Source of the DNA: JAGVSR01 sp963825555
GTDB taxonomy: Bacteria; Pseudomonadota; Alphaproteobacteria; Rhizobiales; Hyphomicrobiaceae
Assembly: GCA_963825555.1 (NCBI GenBank)
Contig: CAWGTZ010000022.1
Coordinates: 158,277-222,276, forward strand
DNA: 64,000 bases
Direction of reading: 5' to 3'
Shown here piece after piece: positions 57,498 to 64,000 of the stretch. The notes below the pieces were generated by a model, which saw only the letters and a list, made by a program, of their open reading frames with translations, did not search any database and was not told the DNA's origin. Position numbers and translations under genes: made by a program. Positions within the stretch are counted from its first letter, which is position 1. Every line of letters starts with the position of its first letter.

Positions 57498-57968
57498 TCA
57501 GGTCACGTTCGTCCAGGTGCCGTCCGGATTACGGCAAGCCGTTCCAGTCATCGCCTGCTGACGGCCATCGATGTAGATCTTGTGGGTGTAGTCGCGGCAA
57601 TCCGCACCCGCACGCTTGTAGGGCCTGCTGGGTACGACTTCGCCATAGCGGCCGTTGTCGGGGTTGCGCCACTGCTTTGCAACACCAGACTGGCCGCGCT
57701 CCAGGGCGTCGAACTCGGCCTGCTGAGCGAGCATCCGGTCCTGTTGATCCATGCTGCGGCCAATCTCACTGCCGACGATTCCGCCGATGACGGCCCCGAT
57801 GGCAGTGGCGGCAACTCGGCCAGAGCCTTTGCCGACCTGATTGCCCAGGATTCCGCCCGCAATGGCGCCCACCGCAAGGCCGGTATCGGCCTTGTTGGGT
57901 CCATCCCCGCTACAGCCAGCGACAAGCGCCGCAACAACAGCCAACACGAGAAAGCGCGGAAAGCGCAT
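57498..57968 (-). CDS. Glycine-zipper outer-membrane lipoprotein (17 kDa antigen type)
   Basis: 156 residues from the ATG at 57968. The lipoprotein signal MRFPRFLVLAVVAALVAGC ends at Cys19. A glycine-zipper double helix follows (GLAVGAIAGGILGNQVGKGS, AIGAVIGGIVGSEIGRSMDQ), then the C-terminal domain of the RT0821/Lpp0805 surface protein family (GRYGEVVPSRPYKR, ADCRDYTHKIYIDGRQQAMT, GTACRNPDGTW) with two conserved cysteines. It probably sits in the outer membrane. Confidence 0.9.
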   Translation of the reverse strand: MRFPRFLVLAVVAALVAGCSGDGPNKADTGLAVGAIAGGILGNQVGKGSGRVAATAIGAVIGGIVGSEIGRSMDQQDRMLAQQAEFDALERGQSGVAKQWRNPDNGRYGEVVPSRPYKRAGADCRDYTHKIYIDGRQQAMTGTACRNPDGTWTNVT

Positions 57969-58133
57969 GACGATCCCCTGTAACTTGCGCGCGATATGGA
58001 GGTTTCGCCGCACGCGGCCTCCCAATTTGCGCGGCTGCCCCGGGTTTTACCGGCAGCAGATGATGTCAGACAGCGATTTCCACCCCGATTCGGGCGAAAG
58101 TTCGACCCCTGTTGCAACGTTGTTCAGATCATT

Positions 58134-59522
58134 TCATCCAGCGGCCGGCAGATCCAGCCGCGCCTTCAGCCCCCCGAGCCCGCTTTCGTCCAGTTCCAGC
58201 TTGCCCCGATAGAGCTGAGCCAGATCGGCTACGATTGACAGGCCAAGTCCCGATCCCGGCTTGGTTTCATCCAGCCGCAGCCCCCGCTGGCCGAGCTTGG
58301 CCCGCTGCTCCGGGGGCAGGCCCGGACCGTCGTCCTCAACCTCCACCACCAGGCGGCGCCCGCCATGGCGGGTATCCTTAGCTGGCGACAGGGAAATAGT
58401 CAGATGAACCTTGCCGCTCGCCCACTTGCAGGCGTTGTCGAGAAGATTGCCGATCATCTCCTCCAGGTCCTGCCGCTCGCCCTGGAATTTCGCGCCCGCC
58501 GCACAGACGAGCGATATCGCGACATCCCGATCCCGGTGAATGCGCTCCAGCGCCCGCACGATGGGCTCGACCACGGGCCGCACATCCGTTACCCGGCCGA
58601 TCACGCCGACCCGCGCCGCCATCCGCGCGCGCTCCAGATAGAGGTTTATCTGGTCGCGCATGAGATCGGCCTGCTCGGCAACCTTTTCCCCCAGCACACT
58701 CTTGTCGTCGCGTGCCTCGTTGGTGATGACGGCGAGCGGGGTCTTCAACGCGTGGGCCAGATTGCCGACCTGGGTGCGTGCCCGATCGACGATGTCCTGG
58801 TTGGATTGGATGAGGGCGTTGAGTTCCGTTTGCAGCGGCTCGATCTCGGCGGGTAACTCGCCCTTGAGCCGCGTCACGTCACCGGACCGGATCGCGGCAA
58901 GGCCCTTTTCGATCTGGCGTAAGGGTAGGAGACCGAAGCGGACCTGGAACAGGGTCGCGGTCACCAGACCGAGGCCTGTGAGCAATAGGGCAATGGCGAG
59001 ACGATTGCGGAAGTTGCGGTATCGACTTTCCAGCCAGGCGACCGGGCCGGCCACGCTAACCGCATAGCGCGGCGCATTCTCCTGGTGCCCCTTGGTATCG
59101 ATCAGCTCAATGATGCGCAGGGGCTCGCCCACAGGCCCCTTGGAGTTCATCCACCGCTGCCCTGCCTGGTCGGGCTTGATGTTCTGCTCGATGGGTGAAG
59201 CCAACTGGGCAGTGGCGAGCGAAGCCGAAACGAGCCGCAGCGCTTTTTCATCGTCCAGCGGCCTGATCTGCCAATACCAGCCCGAATGCGTCTCCTCGAA
59301 CAGCGGCTCATAGCGGTTCAGGGGCGCGACGGGATCGGAGCCCATGCCCGACAGCGCATCGACGGCAATCGAATTGACGAGCTTTTCCAGGCGTTGGTCA
59401 AAGCTGGCCTGCACGTCTTCGCTGTAGAGTGTGTAGATGATGTAGCCCGCCACCGGCAGAACCAGGGCGAGCCAGGCGGCCGAGGTCGCGATCAGGCGAA
59501 AAGCGAGGGAGTCAAACCTCAT
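58134..59522 (-). CDS. feuQ: PhoQ/FeuQ-type sensor histidine kinase
   Basis: 462 residues. Two membrane helices (ATSAAWLALVLPVAGYIIYT and LAIALLLTGLGLVTATLFQV) frame a periplasmic domain of about 140 residues. HAMP-like region, HisKA with VGNLAHALKTPLAVITNEAR, and a HATPase with LLDNACKWASG, DDGPGL and GSGLGLSIV. The phosphoacceptor helix with A-H-x-L-K-T-P-L and the neighbouring response regulator match the FeuPQ pair near cyc/ccm genes in rhizobia; the gene name is inferred from this. Its start overlaps the regulator end by 11 nt. Confidence 0.85.
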   Translation of the reverse strand: MRFDSLAFRLIATSAAWLALVLPVAGYIIYTLYSEDVQASFDQRLEKLVNSIAVDALSGMGSDPVAPLNRYEPLFEETHSGWYWQIRPLDDEKALRLVSASLATAQLASPIEQNIKPDQAGQRWMNSKGPVGEPLRIIELIDTKGHQENAPRYAVSVAGPVAWLESRYRNFRNRLAIALLLTGLGLVTATLFQVRFGLLPLRQIEKGLAAIRSGDVTRLKGELPAEIEPLQTELNALIQSNQDIVDRARTQVGNLAHALKTPLAVITNEARDDKSVLGEKVAEQADLMRDQINLYLERARMAARVGVIGRVTDVRPVVEPIVRALERIHRDRDVAISLVCAAGAKFQGERQDLEEMIGNLLDNACKWASGKVHLTISLSPAKDTRHGGRRLVVEVEDDGPGLPPEQRAKLGQRGLRLDETKPGSGLGLSIVADLAQLYRGKLELDESGLGGLKARLDLPAAG

Positions 59523-60183
59523 CGCCGCCGGTTCCCATCCGGTAGCCGAGGCCGCGAACCGTCTCGATCACCTCGGTGGGAATCTTCTTGCGCAAGCGGC
59601 CGATGAAGACTTCGATGGTGTTGCTGTCACGATCGAAGTCCTGCTCGTAGAGGTGCTCGACGAGTTCCGTGCGCGAGACAACCCGGCCCTTGTGATGCAT
59701 GAGGTAGGCGAGCAGGCGGTACTCGTGCGAGGTCAGCTTTACCTGCTGGCCATCGCAGGTTACGCGCGCGGTCTTCGTGTCGAGCCGCACGGGCCCACAT
59801 TCGATCTCGCTTTTGGCGTGGCCCGTCGCGCGGCGCACCTGGGCGCGAACCCGCGCCAGCAATTCTTCCATGTGGAAGGGCTTGGCCACGTAGTCGTCGG
59901 CACCCGCATCCATACCCGCGACCTTGTCACTCCAGCGATCGCGTGCTGTGAGAATGATGACAGGCATCACCCGGTCCGCCCGCCGCCACTGCTCAAGAAC
60001 TGAAATGCCGTCCTTCTTTGGCAGGCCAAGATCCAAAATGACGAGATCGTAGGGCTCCGTATCGCCGAGGAAATGCCCCTCCTCGCCGTCGAAGGCCGTG
60101 TCGACGGCGTAACCGGCATCCCCGAGAGCCCTTACGAGCTGACGGTTGAGATCCTTGTCATCCTCGACGACCAGTATGCGCAC
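59512..60183 (-). CDS. feuP: OmpR-family response regulator, PhoP/FeuP type
   Basis: 223 residues. Receiver with the Asp in YDLVILDLGLPKKDGISVLE and Lys in DDYVAKPFHMEELLARVRAQ; winged helix with LTSHEYRLLAYLMHHKGRVV and NTIEVFIGRLRKKIPTEVIE. It is followed by the kinase gene with an 11-nt overlap and preceded by the small PepSY-like protein gene. In rhizobia this pair controls periplasmic glucan export and other envelope genes; this role is inferred here. Confidence 0.88.
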   Translation of the reverse strand: MRILVVEDDKDLNRQLVRALGDAGYAVDTAFDGEEGHFLGDTEPYDLVILDLGLPKKDGISVLEQWRRADRVMPVIILTARDRWSDKVAGMDAGADDYVAKPFHMEELLARVRAQVRRATGHAKSEIECGPVRLDTKTARVTCDGQQVKLTSHEYRLLAYLMHHKGRVVSRTELVEHLYEQDFDRDSNTIEVFIGRLRKKIPTEVIETVRGLGYRMGTGGDEV

Positions 60184-60259
60184 GCAGGGCTCTTTCTTTT
60201 TTCAGTTGTAGATCGCGCTCTCCGCGCCGGCCCGATTATATAGAGGAATGCGGCCTTTC

Positions 60260-60568
60260 CTAGCGGGCGAAGGGCTCTTTAGCATCCACCGTCAGGGACT
60301 TGTGCTGGCCCGTTGGCGTTCGCACCACCAGCCGGTAGACATAGCGGCCCTCCTCCCGGCACAGCGTGACCTTGACCACGTCGCCCTTCACCTGGGAACG
60401 CGCCAGTTCCGTCACCCTCTCGACGGTGGCGAGGCCCTCCTCCTTCACCACCGGCGCGGCCTTCGACCAGTCGCTGATGCAGGTCTCCTGCGCCACCGCC
60501 GGCATCGCAATGACACCGGCGAGCAGCGTAAGCAGACAAATGGCGGAGCAGCGGGATTTTCGAAGCAT
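60260..60568 (-). CDS. Small periplasmic PepSY-like protein upstream of the FeuPQ-like pair
   Basis: 102 residues: signal peptide (SAICLLTLLAGVIAMPAVAQ), then a PepSY-like domain with QETCISDWSKAAPVVKEEGL, VERVTELARSQVKGDVVKVT, LCREEGRYVYRLVVRTPTGQ and SLTVDA; two cysteines. It is 76 nt upstream of the response regulator on the same strand. In S. meliloti a small periplasmic protein (FeuN) encoded beside feuPQ inhibits FeuQ signalling; position and size fit that role, but this is inference. Confidence 0.8.
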   Translation of the reverse strand: MLRKSRCSAICLLTLLAGVIAMPAVAQETCISDWSKAAPVVKEEGLATVERVTELARSQVKGDVVKVTLCREEGRYVYRLVVRTPTGQHKSLTVDAKEPFAR

Positions 60569-60667
60569 GTATCGGAGCGGGATCTATCGGTACGACAGAA
60601 GGACGGATCTTCACCCTATACCACTCCCGTGAACCCGCCATGAACACCCTTTCCGCGTCTTGGCCCG

Positions 60668-60862
60668 TCAGACCCGTACATTCATGTCGCGCCGCACCAG
60701 GGGCATGGTGGCCCGCGCGCGGCCATAGAGCGTCATGATCGTGCCGATGACACCGGCGACGGCCTGCACGATCGAACCGATATCGCCCCCGATCTGCGTC
60801 TCTGCGCGAACCAGAAAACATCGGGCCTGTGCCCCGCGTGACAGCGCACGATCCTGTCGCAT
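60668..60862 (-). CDS. Possible small membrane protein
   Basis: 64 codons ending in GSIVQAVAGVIGTIMTLYGR then ARATMPLVRRDMNVRV. The middle is a plausible membrane helix followed by a basic end, as in small holin-like or conserved membrane peptides. The N-terminal part (MRQDRALSRGAQARC) is less protein-like, and the true start may be internal. It lies in the 367-bp gap 60569-60935, which otherwise shows no gene. Confidence 0.3.
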   Translation of the reverse strand: MRQDRALSRGAQARCFLVRAETQIGGDIGSIVQAVAGVIGTIMTLYGRARATMPLVRRDMNVRV

Positions 60863-60935
60863 GCGAGTTTGTGGTCATCGAACGGGGCCGAGCCCCTCAC
60901 ACGGCAAACCGCCACAAACCCCAAGGGGACCTCCA

Positions 60936-61373
60936 ATGACCGTCAAGACCATCGCCGCCATCGCCTCTGCCGCCCTCCTCTCCGCAATCTCGTTCGCCGG
61001 TGCCGCTCAGGCCGGCGGCTGCGGTGGTGGCGGATACGGCCACCGCGCGAATTACAGCTCGCACACCCCCTCTTACGCTGCCCAGCTCAAGGCCAAGAAA
61101 GCGGCCCAGGCCCGTGCCATCGCGGTCGCCAAGAAGAAGAAGCAGATGCAGATCGCCGCCGCTCAGAAGGCCAAGGCCGCGCAGAAGGCCCGCTTGGCCG
61201 CCGCGAAAGCCGAGAAGGTCGAGACGCAGAAGGTTGTTGCCGCGGCTCCTGCCGTGGACGCTCCGGAGACAGACTCCGAGGAAACTCTCACGGTCGCTGC
61301 GGTCGCGCCGACCTGCTCCAAGTTCATCGCCGCCACCGGCACGACAGTCGAGGTTCCCTGCTCCGCCGAGTAA
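60936..61373 (+). CDS. Secreted Lys/Ala-rich protein of the CxKF...EVxC family
   Basis: 145 residues from the ATG at 60936 (signal peptide MTVKTIAAIASAALLSAISF, cleavage near AAQA). A Gly-rich start (GGCGGGGYGHRANYS) is followed by a long basic helix (QLKAKKAAQARAIAVAKKKK, AAAQKAKAAQKARLAAAKAE), an acidic linker and the end CSKFIAATGTTVEVPCSAE. This end matches the two genes at 21197-22313. No known domain. A strong stem-loop follows. Confidence 0.78.
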   Translation: MTVKTIAAIASAALLSAISFAGAAQAGGCGGGGYGHRANYSSHTPSYAAQLKAKKAAQARAIAVAKKKKQMQIAAAQKAKAAQKARLAAAKAEKVETQKVVAAAPAVDAPETDSEETLTVAAVAPTCSKFIAATGTTVEVPCSAE

Positions 61374-61404
61374 GCCTCACCACGGATCACTCGTAACCCA
61401 TAAA

Positions 61405-61440
61405 GACGCCGGAGGCTTGCCCGCCTCCGGCGTCGCTCCT
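61405..61440 (+). terminator. Terminator after the third CxKF-family gene
   Basis: Perfect 11-bp arms GACGCCGGAGG (61405-61415) and CCTCCGGCGTC (61424-61434), loop 8 nt, followed by a loose pyrimidine run (GCTCCTTTCT). Confidence 0.75.
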
Positions 61441-61533
61441 TTCTGCATCAATCGCGGCTTTGTTCGATCGCACTCCACAAGCACATGGAATTCCGGTTAG
61501 GCTTGCTGGCCGCTTCGAGAAGGACCACCCCGC

Positions 61534-62316
61534 CTGAGCCCCCTTGAGATCATTCTGCTACTGACGCTTGCGGCGTTCATCGCGGGCTATGTGGATGCGA
61601 TTGCCGGTGGGGGCGGCCTCATTGCGTTGCCCGCGCTTTTACTCGCCGGCCTCACGCCGGTGGAAGCCATTGCCACCAACAAGCTGCAGGGCACATTCGG
61701 CGTCGCCGCCTCGAGCTATACCTTCTGGCGCGCGGGCCACAGTGACCTGGCTGCCTTGCGCCTTGCAATACCTGCGGCAGCGGCCGGCGCGGCCATCGGA
61801 TCAATCCTCGTTGGCCAACTTGATCCGGCGCTCCTGAAAATCCTGATCCCGGCGCTGCTCATCGTGATCGCAGCCTATTTCGCGTATCCCCCGCGCCGCG
61901 CCGCAACCGGCGGGGGCGCAACAAACGCGACCGGGTGCATCGCCTCCCCTCTCACTGCCGCGGCAATTGCATTTCCGGTCGCGCTCTACGACGGTTTCCT
62001 GGGACCCGGGGCAGGATCGTTCTATATGGTCGGGCTCGTGGCGGTGGCGGGGCTCGGCTTACTGCCTGCGGTGGCGAATACCAAGGTCTTGAACCTCACC
62101 TCGAACCTTGTACCGCTCATCATTTTCATGGCCATGGGGTCGGTGGTTTACACGGCGGGACTGCCAATGGCGGTCGCACAACTGATAGGCGCGCGGCTTG
62201 GCGCGAAGAGCGCGACCCGCCACGGCGGCGCACTCATCCGTCCCATGATCGTGATCGTCACGGTTCTGATGGCGCTGCGCCTGCTCTATGACGCGCTCGG
62301 AAGCACGGGAACTTGA
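61534..62316 (+). CDS. TauE/SafE (TSUP) family anion exporter, apparent CTG start
   Basis: Eight-helix TSUP exporter for sulfite, sulfonates or other organic anions. The family's first helix IILLLTLAAFIAGYVDAIAG and GGGLIALPALLLAGLTPVEA, ATNKLQGTFG, and the second repeat DGFLGPGAGSFYMVG with NTKVLNLTSN are clear. In this frame no ATG, GTG or TTG lies between the upstream stop (61498-61500) and the GTG at 61591, which is inside helix 1. A CTG at 61534 with AAGGA nine nt before gives MSPLEIILLLT, a normal start, so I use it. 260 residues. Confidence 0.85.
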   Translation: MSPLEIILLLTLAAFIAGYVDAIAGGGGLIALPALLLAGLTPVEAIATNKLQGTFGVAASSYTFWRAGHSDLAALRLAIPAAAAGAAIGSILVGQLDPALLKILIPALLIVIAAYFAYPPRRAATGGGATNATGCIASPLTAAAIAFPVALYDGFLGPGAGSFYMVGLVAVAGLGLLPAVANTKVLNLTSNLVPLIIFMAMGSVVYTAGLPMAVAQLIGARLGAKSATRHGGALIRPMIVIVTVLMALRLLYDALGSTGT

Positions 62317-62413
62317 GCCCCGAACTGCCGAACGGCAACAGGGACCCGCCCCACCTTCCGATATCGGCGCTCCTGCGCTATGCTGTCTGCATCAAGGGGC
62401 AAGGGGAAACATC

Positions 62414-62506
62414 ATGGCCATCGATCCGATCTGGTATGCCATCGGCGCCTACGTCGCAGGCGCGATCGTCGTCGCCTTCATAGTTGTGAAGTTCATGCGC
62501 CGCTGA
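62414..62506 (+). CDS. 30-residue single-pass membrane microprotein
   Basis: ATG at 62414 with AAGGGG seven nt upstream gives MAIDPIWYAIGAYVAGAIVV then AFIVVKFMRR: a short polar start, one helix of about 20 residues, and a basic end, so N-out/C-in is likely. It is too short for most gene callers. It lies between the TSUP exporter and the convergent K+ channel gene. Confidence 0.55.
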   Translation: MAIDPIWYAIGAYVAGAIVVAFIVVKFMRR

Positions 62507-62537
62507 GAACGGGCGGCCCGCTAGCTGCACGCGTGTC

Positions 62538-63308
62538 TCAATCCCCCTCGTCGGGAATGCTGAGCCCAGTGCCGCACGCCTTGCAGTAAACCGCATCCGG
62601 GTCGTGCCTCTGCAGGCCGCAGGTCGGGCAGGGAAAGCGCACTTTGTGCGGCCGGAACAGGACCTGCGCGAGCCGCAGGAACAGCGTCACGCCAAAGATC
62701 ATGATCAAGACCGAAATGAGCCTCCCCGTGCTCCCCGGCAGCGTGATGTCGCCAAACCCCGTCGTCGTCAGCGCGGTGACCGTGAAGTACAGGGCATCGA
62801 CATAGTTTTTGATGTGCGGGTTCGACCAGTGCTGCGTCTCGTAGACGAGGCTCGTCATGATGAAGATGAAGACGAGCAGGTGCACGATGGCGATGATCAC
62901 CTCCTCGTTTTTGCGGAAGAAGGCGAAGTCGGTGCGCAGCCTGTTGAGCAGCGTGTAGGAGTGCAGGAGCCGCAACGTGCGCAGCACGCGCAGGAACCCG
63001 CCGGCCTCGCCCGCCACAGGGGCGAGGAACGAAGCGATGGCAACCACGTCCGCCCACGTGGAGGGATGTGAGAACTCCTTTAACGGCGTGCGCGCGATCC
63101 AGATCCGCGCAGCGAAATCGCATAGCAGCGCCACGCCGATGACCACGTCGAGCACTTCGATGACCGGCGTGCGCGGAATGAAGGACGTGGCGACAATGAA
63201 CAGCAGCGTCGCGAGGTCGAAAATCAGGAGTCCATAGGTGAATCGCCGCGAGCGCCGCGAGCGCCCCTGGTAAAGATTCCGGACATCATCTCTCAAGGCC
63301 GCGGCCAT
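62538..63308 (-). CDS. Voltage-gated-type K+ channel with C-terminal zinc ribbon
   Basis: 256 residues from the ATG at 63308 (GAAGG upstream; an ATG at 63335 would add nine). Six-helix layout: S1-S3, an S4-like helix with regularly spaced Arg (RVLRTLRLLHSYTLLNRLRT), S5, a pore helix with the K+ filter TTTGFGD, and S6. After S6 a zinc ribbon CPTCGLQRHDPDAVYCKACG follows at about residues 228-250. Prokaryotic Kv-type channels usually have no such domain, so it may sense metal or bind a partner. Confidence 0.88.
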   Translation of the reverse strand: MAAALRDDVRNLYQGRSRRSRRFTYGLLIFDLATLLFIVATSFIPRTPVIEVLDVVIGVALLCDFAARIWIARTPLKEFSHPSTWADVVAIASFLAPVAGEAGGFLRVLRTLRLLHSYTLLNRLRTDFAFFRKNEEVIIAIVHLLVFIFIMTSLVYETQHWSNPHIKNYVDALYFTVTALTTTGFGDITLPGSTGRLISVLIMIFGVTLFLRLAQVLFRPHKVRFPCPTCGLQRHDPDAVYCKACGTGLSIPDEGD

Positions 63309-63482
63309 ACTGCCGCCTTCACCAGTATTTGTCATGATCAACGCATGCCAGAATTCGCGCGTTCCGCCAACATGGCCGCGCACGGAAGACTGCTGGATCC
63401 CTCGTTGCGTCTCAGTATGGCCTCCAGGTACCCTGTGCCCAACGGCACGCGGGCCTTGGTTCCCGAGCGTGGGGCGTCTGTC

Positions 63483-64000
63483 ATGCTACTGCACGAAATC
63501 CTTATCACACTGGGCGCTCTGTTTCTGATGGGCCTTGCCGTTGATGCCGCCGGACGGCTCACCGGAATGCCGCGCGTGACGCTCCTCATCATTTTCGGCG
63601 TGGCAATCGGCCCTCTCGGCTTCGACCTGCTGCCCCGGGCCGCAAGGGACTGGTACGACTTCCTTGCCGCAGCCGCGCTCACGATGGTGGCCTTTGTCCT
63701 CGGTGGCGCCTTGACGGTGAAAAAACTCAAAACCAGCGGCAAACGCATACTGGTGATCTCGCTAACGGTCGTGGCCACGACAATGGCCATCGTCAGCCTC
63801 GGCTTGGCCGCCCTCGGGTTTGCGATCGTGCCGGCGCTGGCTCTCGCCGGCATTGCAACGGCGACCGATCCTGCCGCGAACGCAAGACGTCGTCAAGGAG
63901 GCAGACATCCGCAGTCCCTTCAGCGACACCCTGCTTGGAATCGTGGCCATCGACGACGCGTGCGGATTGATCGCTTTCAGCCTCATGATGGTCTTCGCCA
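63483..64000 (+). pseudogene. Cation/proton antiporter, N-terminal part, frameshifted and cut by window edge
   Basis: From the ATG at 63483 (MLLHEILITLGALFLMGLAV) the sequence shows the first helices of a CPA-type Na+/H+ antiporter: VTLLIIFGVAIGPLGFDLLP, MVAFVLGGALTVKKLK, and ALAGIATATDPAA. At about 63879 the frame must drop one A (GCGAACG to GCGACG) to continue as TQDVVKEADIRSPFSDTLLG and IVAIDDACGLIAFSLMMVFA, which is the expected substrate-site region. The gene continues past the window. It is either a frameshift mutation or a sequence error. Confidence 0.8.

Noticed and set aside
57417..57983. Plus-strand frame opposite the glycine-zipper lipoprotein
   Set aside because: The minus-strand protein has a lipobox and a known domain; the plus frame has none.
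1..64000. Prophage, insertion sequences, CRISPR, rRNA or tRNA genes
   Set aside because: I looked for transposase, integrase, repeat-spacer and tRNA-like patterns and saw none that I could support by eye.

Overview
The window is high-GC chromosomal DNA with the gene content of an alphaproteobacterium, most likely of the order Hyphomicrobiales (Rhizobiales). Two blocks support this: coaD, cyclophilins, queA and tgt close to gyrA, ssb and uvrA; and a FeuPQ-like two-component pair, ccmIEFH, degP, an OmpR-type pair and glnE. A perfect alphaproteobacterial LexA box (GTTC-N7-GTTC) lies near ssb. I saw no rRNA, tRNA, CRISPR array, insertion sequence or prophage. Genus cannot be assigned from the sequence alone.

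Layout. 1-4740: a minus-strand run coaD > alkyltransferase-like protein > two cyclophilins > DUF423 protein > queA > tgt (cut by the window edge). 4860-6650: a frameshifted ompW-like gene and a divergent Crp/Fnr regulator, separated by three FNR-type half-site palindromes. 6690-20475: gyrA, a PRC-barrel protein, ssb and uvrA, with a 6 kb insertion of envelope and hypothetical genes between ssb and uvrA, including an outer membrane protein made of two fused beta-barrels. 20600-34070: an accessory stretch rich in small secreted, cysteine-containing or low-complexity proteins, plus a BLUF photoreceptor next to a flavodoxin-fold oxidoreductase, a DUF3365 haem protein, an acyltransferase, a second Crp/Fnr regulator with tandem secreted paralogues, and a FlK-like thioesterase. 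34150-41000: alanine dehydrogenase with a divergent Lrp/AsnC regulator around a perfect 16-bp palindrome, ethanolamine ammonia-lyase eutBC and aminopeptidase N. 41120-44810: a degenerate membrane histidine kinase and a cluster of EF-hand protein, ECF sigma factor, anti-sigma factor and CnrX/Spy-like periplasmic sensor. 44910-60570: glnE, a kinase/response regulator pair, degP, a trypsin-like protease, cytochrome c maturation ccmIEFH, and a FeuPQ-like pair with a small PepSY-like periplasmic protein. 60670-64000: a third member of a small secreted family, a TauE-like exporter that seems to start at CTG, a 30-residue membrane microprotein, a voltage-gated-type K+ channel with a C-terminal zinc ribbon, and a cut, frameshifted cation/proton antiporter.

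How the parts fit. Most of the window is housekeeping (queuosine tRNA modification, CoA synthesis, DNA topology and repair, nitrogen control, cytochrome c biogenesis) combined with envelope-stress sensing (DegP, two OmpR-type pairs, ECF sigma/anti-sigma/CnrX-like). The least explained material is the set of small exported proteins. Three of them share a C-terminal motif of the form C-x-K-F-x(4)-G-x-T-x-E-V-x-C behind a signal peptide and a disordered spacer, and this is my best candidate for an undescribed family. Five single-base frame changes in four genes suggest either local pseudogenisation or uncorrected indels in the assembly, so those genes should be read with care.
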